64,000 nt of DNA from assembly GCA_031550125.1 (NCBI GenBank), contig JAVBOW010000027.1:6698-70697 (forward strand). Direction: 5' to 3'. The notes under the pieces are model-generated. The model ran no database searches and had not been told where the DNA came from. It saw only the letters and a program-made list of their open reading frames with translations. The stretch comes from JAVBOW01 sp031550125 (GTDB lineage: Bacteria; Bacteroidota; Bacteroidia; Bacteroidales; Rikenellaceae). Both the position numbers and the translations under genes were made by a program. The number at the start of each line of letters is the position of its first letter. Position 1 is the first letter of the stretch. Positions 50,895-59,527 of this stretch are shown here, one piece after another.

Positions 50895-52418
50895 ATGACA
50901 CAGAAGGTTTTATTGATGATTCTCGACGGATGGGGCAACGGCGACCATTCCAAGGGCGATGTGGTCTACTCGGCCCATCCCGAATACGTAATGGGACTGG
51001 AAGCTAAATATCCCACGTCGCACCTCTACACCAGCGGCGAGAATGTAGGCTTGCCCGACGGACAGATGGGTAACTCCGAGGTGGGACACCTCAATATAGG
51101 TGCAGGCAGGGTGGTTTACCAGGATCTGGTTAAGATAAACCGCGCGTGCCGAGACAACTCCATAATGGATAATCCGGAAGTTAAGGCTGCCTTCGAATAT
51201 GCTAAAAAGAACGGCAAACAGGTGCATTTCATGGGTCTGGTGTCGGACGGCGGCGTACACAGCTCGCTCGACCACCTGTTCAAACTATGCGATATATCTA
51301 AATCGTACGGTATAGATAAAACGTTTGTACACTGCTTTATGGATGGCCGCGATACCGATCCGCGAAGCGGGAAAGGATTCATAGAACAACTGGAAAAACA
51401 CCTTGCCGGGTCGGCCGGCGAAATAGCCTCGATCGTGGGCCGCTATTATGCGATGGATCGCGACAAGCGCTGGGAGAGGGTCAAGGAGGCTTACGACCTG
51501 CTGACGGCCGGAGTGGGGACGCACGCTACCGACGCTGTGGCCGCCGTACAGAAATCATACGACGAGGGCGTGACGGACGAATTCATAAAACCAATAGCCA
51601 TAACCGATGCCGCCGGTAAGCCTGTCGGCCTGGTGCAGGAGGGCGACATGGTGATATTCTTCAATTTCCGTAACGACCGCGCCAAGGAACTCACCGTAAC
51701 GCTAACGCAAAAAGATATGCCCGAGCAGGGAATGAAGACGATCCCGCTCTACTATTGCACCATGACCCCTTACGACGCCACGTTCGAAGGGCTTCATATA
51801 CTGTTCGATAAAGATAACGTACAGAATACGATAGGAGAATATATCTCCTCCAAGGGTTTAAAACAGCTGCGCATAGCGGAGACGGAAAAATACGCCCACG
51901 TGACGTTCTTCCTCAACGGCGGCCGCGAGGCCGAATTCCCAGGCGAGGAGCGCATATTGGTGCCGTCGCCCAAGGTGGCAACCTATGACCTTCAGCCCGA
52001 AATGAGCGCCTATAAAGTGGCGTCGGAGTTGGTGCAGGCCTTAAATACCGGCAAATTCGATTTTATAGCCCTAAATTTCGCCAACGGCGACATGGTGGGC
52101 CACACCGGCGTATACGAGGCTATAACCAAGGCCATTAAAGCCGTGGACGAATGTGTAAGGCAGGTTGTAGACGCCGCCGTTAAGAACGGCTACGAGGTGG
52201 TGATAATAGCCGATCACGGAAATGCCGATTACGCCCTGAATCCCGACGGAAGTCCCAATACGGCGCACTCGCTCAATCCCGTACCCATTGTGGTGGTTTC
52301 CAACCGGGTGAAGAAAGTACACGAAGGCGTGTTGGCCGACGTAGCCCCCACCATATTGAAGATGATAGGGTTGGATCAACCCGCAGAGATGACCGGTAAA
52401 GCCCTGGTGGATTTCTAA
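50895..52418 (+). CDS. gpmI: 2,3-bisphosphoglycerate-independent phosphoglycerate mutase
   Basis: 507 residues of the alkaline-phosphatase superfamily; it interconverts 3- and 2-phosphoglycerate with two Mn ions. LLMILDGWGNGDHSKGDVV carries the first metal Asp. The NSEVGHLNIGAGRVVYQD segment holds the phospho-Ser. HCFMDGRDTDP, ARYYAMDRDKRWER-type binding residues (here GRYYAMDRDKRWERV) and the C-terminal ADHGNADY complete the metal sites. Length is normal. A strong terminator follows the stop. Confidence 0.96.
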   Translation: MTQKVLLMILDGWGNGDHSKGDVVYSAHPEYVMGLEAKYPTSHLYTSGENVGLPDGQMGNSEVGHLNIGAGRVVYQDLVKINRACRDNSIMDNPEVKAAFEYAKKNGKQVHFMGLVSDGGVHSSLDHLFKLCDISKSYGIDKTFVHCFMDGRDTDPRSGKGFIEQLEKHLAGSAGEIASIVGRYYAMDRDKRWERVKEAYDLLTAGVGTHATDAVAAVQKSYDEGVTDEFIKPIAITDAAGKPVGLVQEGDMVIFFNFRNDRAKELTVTLTQKDMPEQGMKTIPLYYCTMTPYDATFEGLHILFDKDNVQNTIGEYISSKGLKQLRIAETEKYAHVTFFLNGGREAEFPGEERILVPSPKVATYDLQPEMSAYKVASELVQALNTGKFDFIALNFANGDMVGHTGVYEAITKAIKAVDECVRQVVDAAVKNGYEVVIIADHGNADYALNPDGSPNTAHSLNPVPIVVVSNRVKKVHEGVLADVAPTILKMIGLDQPAEMTGKALVDF

Positions 52419-52436
52419 AGATAGTCTGTGAATTAC

Positions 52437-52480
52437 AAAACGCGTATCCCCGGCAATAACTCGCCGGGGATACGCGTTTT
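52437..52480. terminator. Bidirectional terminator
   Basis: A perfect 18-bp stem (52437-52454 with 52463-52480) with an A run on one side and a T run on the other follows gpmI. Confidence 0.9.
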
Positions 52481-52487
52481 GTGCTTT

Positions 52488-52548
52488 GGATCAGCCTGAA
52501 AACAGGTTGGCGGTTAATAGGGGCGGCCAGCATATATTTGAGACAGGC
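52488..52548 (+). repeat. Dispersed palindromic element, copy D (internally deleted)
   Basis: About 61 bases containing both outer ends of the element (GGATCAGCCTGAAAACAGG and, at the right, CGGCCAGCATATATTTGAGAC) without the roughly 150-base central hairpin. It sits between the gpmI terminator and the 3' end of the hydroxyacid dehydrogenase gene. Confidence 0.65.
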
Positions 52549-52557
52549 CTTGTACTG

Positions 52558-53496
52558 TCAATCCAATCCGTAAAATATGCGGATATTCTCCTCCACGCGA
52601 TCCACCAGCCTTTGGATGGAGTCGGCCGAAGCCCATGCGTTATGGGGCGACAGGACAAGCTTCGAGAGGTCCTTTACGGCCAGCAGCGGATTGTCTTCGC
52701 GGATAGGTTCGCGCGAGTAGACGTCCATCGCCGCGCCGGCTATACGGCCCTCGTCGAGGCACCGCGCCAGGGCCGCTTCGTCGATTATGGGGCCGCGCGA
52801 GTAGTTGGCGATCAGGGCCGACGGTTTCATTGACGAAAGCTGCGGATAGTCCAGCAGGTTGCGCGTAAGGTCGGTCAACGGCGTATGTACCGATACAATG
52901 TCGGACGTACGCAACAACTCATCCAGGGGAAGCTGTGCGTAAGGCGATTCGTATCGTTTGCCGGAAGGCGACGAGCAGACGACTTCCGCTCCGAAGGCGA
53001 CGGCTATCGACGCGACCCGCCGCCCGATGTTGCCCATACCTATCACACCCCACCGTTTACCCTCCAGGCTGCCTATGCCGCGCCCGAAATGGAAAAGCCT
53101 GCCCGAGCTGGCGTAGCCACCGTTCTTGACGAACGTGTCGTAATAGATTGTCTGCCGCAACAGCGCCAGCACCCCGGCGAGCGTAGCCTCGGCTACCGAT
53201 CCTGTGGAGTAGTCTACGGCGTTGCGGACAGTTATGCCCAACCGTTCGGCGGCCTCCAGGTCGATGTTGTTCATGCCCGTGGCGGCTATGCATACCAGTC
53301 TGAGGCGCGGCAGCGCGGCGAGCATCCCTCCGGTAAGTTTAGTCTTGTTGGTTATCACCACGTCGGCGGCGGCGCAACGCTCCGCAACCTGCTCCGGCTC
53401 GGTGTAGTCGTAGCCGGTGTAATTACCGAGCGCACGTATCGCCGAAATGTCGGCGCCATGGACGGAATATTCGTCCAGAAAACATATATTTATCAT
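52558..53496 (-). CDS. D-isomer-specific 2-hydroxyacid dehydrogenase
   Basis: 312 residues. NAD-binding Rossmann motif WGVIGMGNIGRRVASIA near residue 148, and the catalytic set Arg (NYSRGPIID), Glu (YSREP) and His (SPHNAWAS) in the expected order. The family reduces 2-oxoacids such as hydroxypyruvate; similarity in the C-terminal segment suggests glycerate or hydroxypyruvate reductase, though substrate cannot be fixed. It is third in a minus-strand set with tcdA and the TatD-type gene; the gap to tcdA is nine bases. Confidence 0.88.
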   Translation of the reverse strand: MINICFLDEYSVHGADISAIRALGNYTGYDYTEPEQVAERCAAADVVITNKTKLTGGMLAALPRLRLVCIAATGMNNIDLEAAERLGITVRNAVDYSTGSVAEATLAGVLALLRQTIYYDTFVKNGGYASSGRLFHFGRGIGSLEGKRWGVIGMGNIGRRVASIAVAFGAEVVCSSPSGKRYESPYAQLPLDELLRTSDIVSVHTPLTDLTRNLLDYPQLSSMKPSALIANYSRGPIIDEAALARCLDEGRIAGAAMDVYSREPIREDNPLLAVKDLSKLVLSPHNAWASADSIQRLVDRVEENIRIFYGLD

Positions 53497-53505
53497 GACG
53501 GTACG

Positions 53506-54234
53506 TTATTGTTGCATCTCGCCGATCAGCCCGCGGACGACGACCGACGCACACGCACACCCGAATACAGCCGGCATGTACGATATGGTGCCTACGTTCG
53601 ACTTCTTGTTAGCTTCCTCGCAAAGAACCATGGCTCCTTCGCGGACGGCTTCCGGTGAAAATACGGCTTGGAAACCGCACCGTATGCCCGCCTTATGGAG
53701 GCGCTTTCGCAACATGTGTGCCAGCGGGCAGTGATGCGTCTTTGAAATATCCTTTATTTCCAACAGCGAGGGATCGGTTTTTGCCCCGGCCCCCATGGAA
53801 CTGACCAGCGGAATACCCCTGTCGAGGCATCCTTTTATGAGATTCACCTTTGGGGCGAGGGTGTCTATGGCGTCCACCGCATAGTCGTAATGCGCGGCGT
53901 CGAGCAACTCGTCCGTCGCTTCGTCCTTTATATATTTCTCTATTACGGCAAGTTCTATTCCTGGATTTATGTCCCGCAGCCTTTCCGCCGTCATTGCGGC
54001 TTTCGAACGTCCTGCGGTGGAGTGCAACGCTATGATCTGACGGTTGATGTTGCTATGCGTCACGACGTCGCCGTCCACTATCGTCATTCGTCCCACGCCG
54101 GCGCGGCATATCATCTCGGCCGCCACGGCCCCCACGCCGCCCAGCCCGACCACCAACACGGACGCATTCCGTAAAACGGACAATTTATCTTCGCCCAGAA
54201 GCAATTCCGTGCGCTCCATCCATGCAGGGATCAT
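53506..54234 (-). CDS. tcdA: tRNA threonylcarbamoyladenosine dehydratase
   Basis: 242 residues of the ThiF/E1-like family. TcdA uses ATP to cyclise t6A37 to ct6A. The nucleotide site VVGLGGVGAVAAEMICRAGVG near residue 28 is followed by DGDVVTHSNINRQ, the stretch that aligns with E1 enzymes, and DYAVDAIDTLAPK. Length and motifs fit TcdA (CsdL). It overlaps the TatD-type gene by four bases. Confidence 0.92.
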   Translation of the reverse strand: MIPAWMERTELLLGEDKLSVLRNASVLVVGLGGVGAVAAEMICRAGVGRMTIVDGDVVTHSNINRQIIALHSTAGRSKAAMTAERLRDINPGIELAVIEKYIKDEATDELLDAAHYDYAVDAIDTLAPKVNLIKGCLDRGIPLVSSMGAGAKTDPSLLEIKDISKTHHCPLAHMLRKRLHKAGIRCGFQAVFSPEAVREGAMVLCEEANKKSNVGTISYMPAVFGCACASVVVRGLIGEMQQ

Positions 54235-54875
54235 AACCGCAGAAATGTTTTGAAATTTTGCATTACCGATTCGGCAAGCCTTTCTTCCTGCAAGCCGAGT
54301 ATTTCCGCTGCGGCTTCGTAAACACCGTTTATGTCCTGGGGACCATCGTCCGTTTCAAGGAATAGCCGCTCTATGGGCGTCCGACGCATGGACTCCACGG
54401 CTCTGGGCGATGCGAAACTGCGCGGCCCGAATGAGAGTCCGCAGCCCGAGGCCACAGCCCGCGCCGCCTGCTCGGGGCTTCCTGTAAAACCGTGGAAAAC
54501 CGCTCCTGGAAGCTCGTATTCCTTTAATATAAGCGACAGCGGCTCGAATGCGCGTACGCAGTGCAGGATTACGGGCAGTCCCGACTGCTCTGCGATGCGC
54601 AACTGGCTACGGAGAATTTGCTCCTGCGCCAGAAGGTCTACCCCGCATGCATAGTCGAGACCGGTTTCGCCTATGGCCTTTATTCCTGGAACGGCTCGCA
54701 ACTTTTCCGTCAGGCCGTCCGCCGCCGTTTCCGCGTCCCAGGGATGGACGCCAGCACTGAAAAGAACGGGCGGAGCGGGAAAAGCCTGTCCTGGCGAGGT
54801 AAGCCTTATATTTAAAAGGCTCCATGGCTCGGAGGCAGTATTGTGAGTATGAATATTCGTCCGAATGTAATCCAC
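54231..54875 (-). CDS. TatD-type metal-dependent hydrolase
   Basis: 214 residues, shorter than the usual 255-265. The TIM-barrel metal motifs are present: NIHTHN (His8, His10), GETGLDY, LHCVRAF, FHGFTG and LETDDGP. TatD family members are metal-dependent deoxyribonucleases or exonucleases; some have other roles. The shortening is in the loops between strands. It is first in the operon with tcdA and the hydroxyacid dehydrogenase. Confidence 0.87.
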   Translation of the reverse strand: MDYIRTNIHTHNTASEPWSLLNIRLTSPGQAFPAPPVLFSAGVHPWDAETAADGLTEKLRAVPGIKAIGETGLDYACGVDLLAQEQILRSQLRIAEQSGLPVILHCVRAFEPLSLILKEYELPGAVFHGFTGSPEQAARAVASGCGLSFGPRSFASPRAVESMRRTPIERLFLETDDGPQDINGVYEAAAEILGLQEERLAESVMQNFKTFLRL

Positions 54876-54888
54876 CGGGGAAAAAGAT

Positions 54889-54896
54889 TAATTTTG
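54889..54896 (+). promoter_or_regulatory. -7 box of the hydE-like gene
   Basis: TAATTTTG matches TAnnTTTG, 27 bases before the ATG at 54924. Confidence 0.55.
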
Positions 54897-54909
54897 CAGT
54901 AAATTTCAA

Positions 54910-54917
54910 CAAAGATA
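54910..54917 (-). promoter_or_regulatory. -7 box of the TatD-tcdA operon
   Basis: Reads TATCTTTG on the minus strand, 34 bases before the ATG at 54875. It faces the hydE-like box, so the two promoters overlap head-on. Confidence 0.5.
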
Positions 54918-54923
54918 GCAAAA

Positions 54924-55979
54924 ATGTTCTCCGTCGGCCAAATAACGAAAATGCTTTCGCTCCAGGGGAGCGGGATGGACGCCCTGCTTGCCGAGGCCCA
55001 CAGGGTTAGGGTGGCTGCCACTGGCGAGTGCATACGGCCCAGGGGATTGATAGAATATTCCAACCTGTGCCGTAAGAATTGCCTTTATTGCGGCATCCGC
55101 AGCGGAATGGACGGGGTGGGGCGCTACACGCTTTCCGAAGGGCAGGTCATGGAGGCGGCCCGTCGCGCCGTGCGCGAGGGGTTGGGATCGGTGGTCATTC
55201 AGGCAGGGGAGGTAACCACTCGCGAGCATATCGAGGCCATAGAACGCCTTGTCCGCGAAATAAAACTTATCACTCCCGAAAGCGCCGGGGTCGATCCGGT
55301 CCGGGCGCGCGGGTGGTCGTCTTCGCCCGGCGTGACACTGTCGCTCGGGGAGCAGAGCCTCGACGTCTACCGGCGCTGGGCCGACGCGGGAGCGTCGCGC
55401 TATCTGCTGCGGATAGAGGCGTCCGACGAGAAGCTTTACCGCACCCTTCATCCGCACGACGGCAGGCACAGCTACCGCAGGCGTATCGAGGCGCTCGAAA
55501 ACCTGCGCAAGGCGGGTTACCAGGTGGGTACCGGCGTCATGATAGGCCTGCCCGGACAGAACGCCGGCCACCTGGCCGCCGATCTGCTGTTCATGCAACG
55601 GGCCGATATAGATATGTGCGGCATGGGTCCGTACGTAGAATGCGCCGGGACTCCCCTGGCGGGCCTGTCGCTGCCTCCGGCGCGGTGGAGGGTTGATATG
55701 ACGCTTAAGATGACGGCTGTCCTCAGGCTGATGATGCCAGACATAAACATAGCGGCCGCCACTGCACTTGAAACCCTCGATCCGCATGCCCGGAGCCGCG
55801 CCCTTTCCGGCGGCGCGAACGTGGTTATGCCTAACGTTACGCCGCGCGATGCGCGCAGTGAGTACAGGTTGTACGACAACAAAGAATATGTGCCTGATTT
55901 TAAGATCGATGATTACGATGTATGCAAAGGCGCGGCCGGCGACTCGATACATTTTGAAAAAAAATTAAAAAATATCTGA
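54924..55979 (+). CDS. hydE: HydE-like radical SAM protein
   Basis: 351 residues of the BioB/HydE/PylB group. The cluster motif CRKNCLYCGIR is near residue 49, with the preceding RGLIEYSNL typical of HydE. SVVIQAGE (glycine-rich strand), LRIEASDEKLYRTLHP and TGVMIGLPGQ follow. HydE takes part in building the di-iron subcluster of [FeFe]-hydrogenase; no hydF, hydG or hydrogenase gene is in the window, so a related role is possible. It is the only gene of its transcription unit here. Confidence 0.8.
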   Translation: MFSVGQITKMLSLQGSGMDALLAEAHRVRVAATGECIRPRGLIEYSNLCRKNCLYCGIRSGMDGVGRYTLSEGQVMEAARRAVREGLGSVVIQAGEVTTREHIEAIERLVREIKLITPESAGVDPVRARGWSSSPGVTLSLGEQSLDVYRRWADAGASRYLLRIEASDEKLYRTLHPHDGRHSYRRRIEALENLRKAGYQVGTGVMIGLPGQNAGHLAADLLFMQRADIDMCGMGPYVECAGTPLAGLSLPPARWRVDMTLKMTAVLRLMMPDINIAAATALETLDPHARSRALSGGANVVMPNVTPRDARSEYRLYDNKEYVPDFKIDDYDVCKGAAGDSIHFEKKLKNI

Positions 55980-56030
55980 ATCAGGCCCTAAAAAGAGCCT
56001 TGAAAAATTTTTTCTGATAAAATTAAATAG

Positions 56031-56038
56031 TACTTTTG
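56031..56038 (+). promoter_or_regulatory. -7 box of the nqr operon
   Basis: TACTTTTG matches TAnnTTTG; transcription would start near 56045, leaving a leader of about 84 bases before nqrA. Confidence 0.6.
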
Positions 56039-56050
56039 CGGCACTCGTAG

Positions 56051-56088
56051 CACTGTGATAGGAATAACAGTGGTTGCGCCGCACCACT
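56051..56088 (+). promoter_or_regulatory. Two overlapping helices in the nqr leader
   Basis: CACTGT (56051-56056) pairs with ACAGTG (56067-56072), and AGTGGT (56069-56074) pairs with ACCACT (56083-56088). The helices share four bases, so only one can form at a time. No T run follows. Confidence 0.35.
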
Positions 56089-56128
56089 ACAACCCGGATA
56101 AGAAAATCAAAAACCAAAAATACCGGAA

Positions 56129-57502
56129 ATGTCGAAAGTTATTAAACTGAAAAAGGGACTCGACCTCAGGCTTGCAGGTGAAGCGGAGAAGAGGCTCTCG
56201 CGTTTGCCGATGTCATCGACTTACGCCGTCACCCCGTCGGATTACGAAGGCGTGACGCTTAAGCTCCTCGCCAGGGAAGGCGATCAGGTGAAAGCTGGGT
56301 CGCCGCTCGCATTCCATAAGGAGCTTCCCGAGGTGCTGTTCACTTCGCCAGTCAGCGGCCGCGTGGCCGAGATCCGCCGTGGAGAGAAGAGGCGCATCCT
56401 CGAGATCATAGTCGAGAACGACTATAAGCAGGATGCGGAAAAATTCGCCACCGGCGGCTTCGAATCCATGGAACGCGGCAAGGTGGCGGAGTTGCTGCTC
56501 AAATCGGGTTTGTGGCCCTACATCATGCAGCGTCCTTACGGTATTATCGCCAATCCGGCCGATATGCCGAGGGATATTTTCGTTTCCGGCTTCGATTCGG
56601 CCCCGCTCGCCCCTGATATGGATTTCCTTCTCGACGGACAGGCCGACAGCCTCAGGGCGGGCTTCTCCGTTTTGCAAAAGCTAACCTCCGGCAAGGTTTT
56701 CCTGGGCCTTCGCGACGGCGGGGAGGGCGTGCTTGGGTCCATGCCGGCCGAACGACGCGCGTTCCGCGGGCTGCACCCCGTAGGCAATGTGGGCGTACAG
56801 ATACATCACACCGCACCCGTGAACAGGGGAGAGGTCGTTTGGACGGTAGACGTACAGGGGGTGGCCATGATAGGCCGCTTTTTCCTCGGAGGCGCCGTCG
56901 ACATGACTAAAACCATAGCCCTGGCAGGATCGGAAGTGGCCGACCCGCACTACGTGACGCTCGTTTCCGGGGCCAAGATCGACTCCATATTGTGCAAAAG
57001 CGGGATATGCTCGCCAAAACTCTATCTGGAAAACGATTGGAACTCGGTGCGCATAATATGCGGCAACGTCCTGACCGGCAAGAAAACAGACAGGGACGGA
57101 TACGTTAATTTCTATGCCAACCAGATAACCGTCATACCGGAAGGCGATCACAACGAGTTCCTGGGCTGGGCCATGCCGAGGTTCGAGAAGTTCTCCGTTT
57201 CGAGGGCTTATTTCTCCTGGCTGACGCCCTGGAAACGCTATGATCTGGACACCAATACCAACGGCGGCGTAAGGGCTTTCGTCTTTACTGGACTCTACGA
57301 GAATTACCTGCCTATGGACATCTATCCGATGTACCTGCTCAAGGCCATACTCGCCAAGGATATAGACAAAATGGAGAATCTCGGCATTTACGAGGTGGTG
57401 GAGGAGGATTTCGCCCTGTGCGAATTCGTCGACCCGTCGAAGACCGAGATGCAGCAGATCATCCGCGACGGCATAAACCTGATGATAAAAGAGCTCAACT
57501 GA
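56129..57502 (+). CDS. nqrA: Na+-translocating NADH:quinone reductase subunit A
   Basis: 457 residues, soluble subunit of the Na+-NQR complex, which couples NADH oxidation by quinone to sodium export. The N-terminus (KLKKGLDLRLAG) and the SPVSGRVAEIRRGEKRRILEIIVE biotinyl/lipoyl-like hammerhead motif are characteristic. The gene opens a six-gene operon in the standard order nqrABCDEF. Its start is the ATG after an 84-base leader. The next gene starts one base after its stop. Confidence 0.95.
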   Translation: MSKVIKLKKGLDLRLAGEAEKRLSRLPMSSTYAVTPSDYEGVTLKLLAREGDQVKAGSPLAFHKELPEVLFTSPVSGRVAEIRRGEKRRILEIIVENDYKQDAEKFATGGFESMERGKVAELLLKSGLWPYIMQRPYGIIANPADMPRDIFVSGFDSAPLAPDMDFLLDGQADSLRAGFSVLQKLTSGKVFLGLRDGGEGVLGSMPAERRAFRGLHPVGNVGVQIHHTAPVNRGEVVWTVDVQGVAMIGRFFLGGAVDMTKTIALAGSEVADPHYVTLVSGAKIDSILCKSGICSPKLYLENDWNSVRIICGNVLTGKKTDRDGYVNFYANQITVIPEGDHNEFLGWAMPRFEKFSVSRAYFSWLTPWKRYDLDTNTNGGVRAFVFTGLYENYLPMDIYPMYLLKAILAKDIDKMENLGIYEVVEEDFALCEFVDPSKTEMQQIIRDGINLMIKELN

Positions 57503-57503
57503 T

Positions 57504-58718
57504 ATGAAAATACTACTCGACCTGGTTGAAAAAATAAAGCCCGATTTCTCCAAAGGTGGGAAGTTCGGCGCTCTGCACTCTACTTTCGACGCTTTCGAAA
57601 CATTCCTGTTCGTACCGAAAACCACCACGAGCAAAGGGTCGCACATACGCGACTGCAACGACATGAAGCGCTCGATGATAGTGGTGGTGGTGGCTCTTAT
57701 GCCCGCCCTGCTTTTCGGTATGTATAACGTGGGGCTGCAACACGCCAAAGCCATAGGCCTGGCTCCGTTCATTGATATGTACAGCCTGATGTCCATATGG
57801 CAATTCTTCTGGTACGGCCTGTTGAAGGTTCTTCCCATAATAGTGGTCTCCTACGTGGTAGGTCTGGGGATAGAATTTGCCTTCGCTCAGATGCGCGGTC
57901 ATGAGGTTAACGAGGGTTTCCTCGTAACGGGCATGCTCATTCCGCTTGTCATGCCGGTGGACGTGCCTCTGTGGATGGTTGCGCTGGCAACCGCTTTCTC
58001 CGTAATAATCGGCAAGGAGGTGTTCGGCGGTACGGGTATGAACGTATTCAACCCAGCGTTGCTGGCCCGCGCCTTCGTGTTCTTCGCCTATACTCCTTAT
58101 ATTTCGGGGGAAAAGATATGGGTGTCGGGAATGGCGGCGGGCAATGGGATCGCGGACTCGTTCTCGGGCGCCACGCCGCTCTCCGACATGGGCAACGCCA
58201 TGGCCGAGGGTGCGGACAAGGTGATATGGAGCAACGGGACCACTCCGCTCGACTGGTTCTTTGGGTTTATCCCCGGTTCAATAGGCGAAACCTCCACTGT
58301 GGCCATCCTGCTTGGAGCCGCCGTGCTTATCTATACTGGTGTGGCCAGTTGGAAGGTGATGCTCAGCGTATTTGCAGGAGGTTATGCGACGGGGTTGCTC
58401 TTCAACCTCATCGGGGCCAATATGTATATGAATATGCCTGCGCACTACCACCTGATAATGGGCGGTTTCGCTTTCGGGGCGGTGTTCATGGCCACCGATC
58501 CGGTCACCGCGGCGCAGACCAACACCGGCAAGGTGATAGTCGGATTCCTCATAGGCGTGACCGCCATACTGGTAAGGGTCGTGAATCCGGGATATCCCGA
58601 AGGTATGATGCTTTCCATTCTGTTTATGAACGCTATGGCGCCGCTTGTGGACCACTATGTGGTGCAGGCGAATATCAACCGCCGCAACCGTCGTTTGAAA
58701 CCCGCTAAAACAGTGTAA
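57504..58718 (+). CDS. nqrB: Na+-NQR subunit B
   Basis: 404 residues, membrane subunit with about ten helices. It carries a covalent FMN on the Thr of the FSGATPLSD motif (Thr224) and binds riboflavin and quinone near its N-terminal region. RDCNDMKRSMIVVVVALMPALLFGMYN is the first amphipathic and membrane segment. The subunit is slightly shorter than the proteobacterial form (about 412). The sodium path runs through NqrB with NqrD and NqrE. Confidence 0.95.
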   Translation: MKILLDLVEKIKPDFSKGGKFGALHSTFDAFETFLFVPKTTTSKGSHIRDCNDMKRSMIVVVVALMPALLFGMYNVGLQHAKAIGLAPFIDMYSLMSIWQFFWYGLLKVLPIIVVSYVVGLGIEFAFAQMRGHEVNEGFLVTGMLIPLVMPVDVPLWMVALATAFSVIIGKEVFGGTGMNVFNPALLARAFVFFAYTPYISGEKIWVSGMAAGNGIADSFSGATPLSDMGNAMAEGADKVIWSNGTTPLDWFFGFIPGSIGETSTVAILLGAAVLIYTGVASWKVMLSVFAGGYATGLLFNLIGANMYMNMPAHYHLIMGGFAFGAVFMATDPVTAAQTNTGKVIVGFLIGVTAILVRVVNPGYPEGMMLSILFMNAMAPLVDHYVVQANINRRNRRLKPAKTV

Positions 58719-58721
58719 GCT

Positions 58722-59516
58722 ATGAATAAGAATTCCAATACATACATCATAACCTATTCCGCCGTAATGGTGGTTGTGGTGGCTGTTCTGCTGGCTTACG
58801 CCTCGCTGTCGCTCAAGGCTCCCCAGCAGGAAAATATCAAGATAGAGAAGATGACGGCCATCCTTTCGTCGATAGGTAAAGCCGATGGCGTGGCGACGGC
58901 CGGGGATAAGGCCGCTTTCGTCACCTCGCAGTACGACAAATATATAGTGGAAAGCTATTGCGTCGATTCGAGGGGCGAAAAGGTGGCCGGTGTGGACGCG
59001 TTCTCGCAATTATCCGACCTTAAGGCCGAATTCGCCAAGCCTGCCGGGGAGATGGCCCTGCCCGTCTTTGTGAGCAAAGACGACGACGGTTCGCTGACCT
59101 ATATCTTCCCTGTGTGGGGAGTAGGCCTGTGGGGTCCTATATGGGGCTATGTGGCCATGGACGCCGATCTGAACCATGTTTTCGGCGTGTCGTTCGACCA
59201 CCAGGGCGAAACTCCGGGCTTGGGCGCGGAGATAACCACACCGCTGTTTACCGATCAATTCAAGGAAAAGACGATATTCGAGGGAGGTACGTTCGTGTCG
59301 GTGGCCGTGCTGAAAGGTTCGGGCGCGTCGGCCGGAAATTCCCATGCGGTGGACGCCATATCGGGCGGTACGATCACATCGCGCGGAGTGGAGGCCATGC
59401 TCAAAAAATGCCTCGGCGACTATATGCCTTTCATAGAGAAGCTGCGCGCCTCGCAGCCAGCCGGCGAACCGGAGTCCGGCGTTGCGCCCCAGGAGGCTCA
59501 ACCGTCTAACAATTAA
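58722..59516 (+). CDS. nqrC: Na+-NQR subunit C
   Basis: 264 residues: one N-terminal membrane helix (about 9-29) and a periplasmic FMN domain. The covalent flavin site is the Thr of ISGGTITSRGVE (Thr217), which corresponds to the SGAT-type motif of the family with Gly for Ala. A Gln- and Pro-rich tail ends the protein. The FMN link requires the flavin transferase ApbE, not seen in the window. Confidence 0.94.
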   Translation: MNKNSNTYIITYSAVMVVVVAVLLAYASLSLKAPQQENIKIEKMTAILSSIGKADGVATAGDKAAFVTSQYDKYIVESYCVDSRGEKVAGVDAFSQLSDLKAEFAKPAGEMALPVFVSKDDDGSLTYIFPVWGVGLWGPIWGYVAMDADLNHVFGVSFDHQGETPGLGAEITTPLFTDQFKEKTIFEGGTFVSVAVLKGSGASAGNSHAVDAISGGTITSRGVEAMLKKCLGDYMPFIEKLRASQPAGEPESGVAPQEAQPSNN

Positions 59517-59527
59517 AGTTTAGAAAG

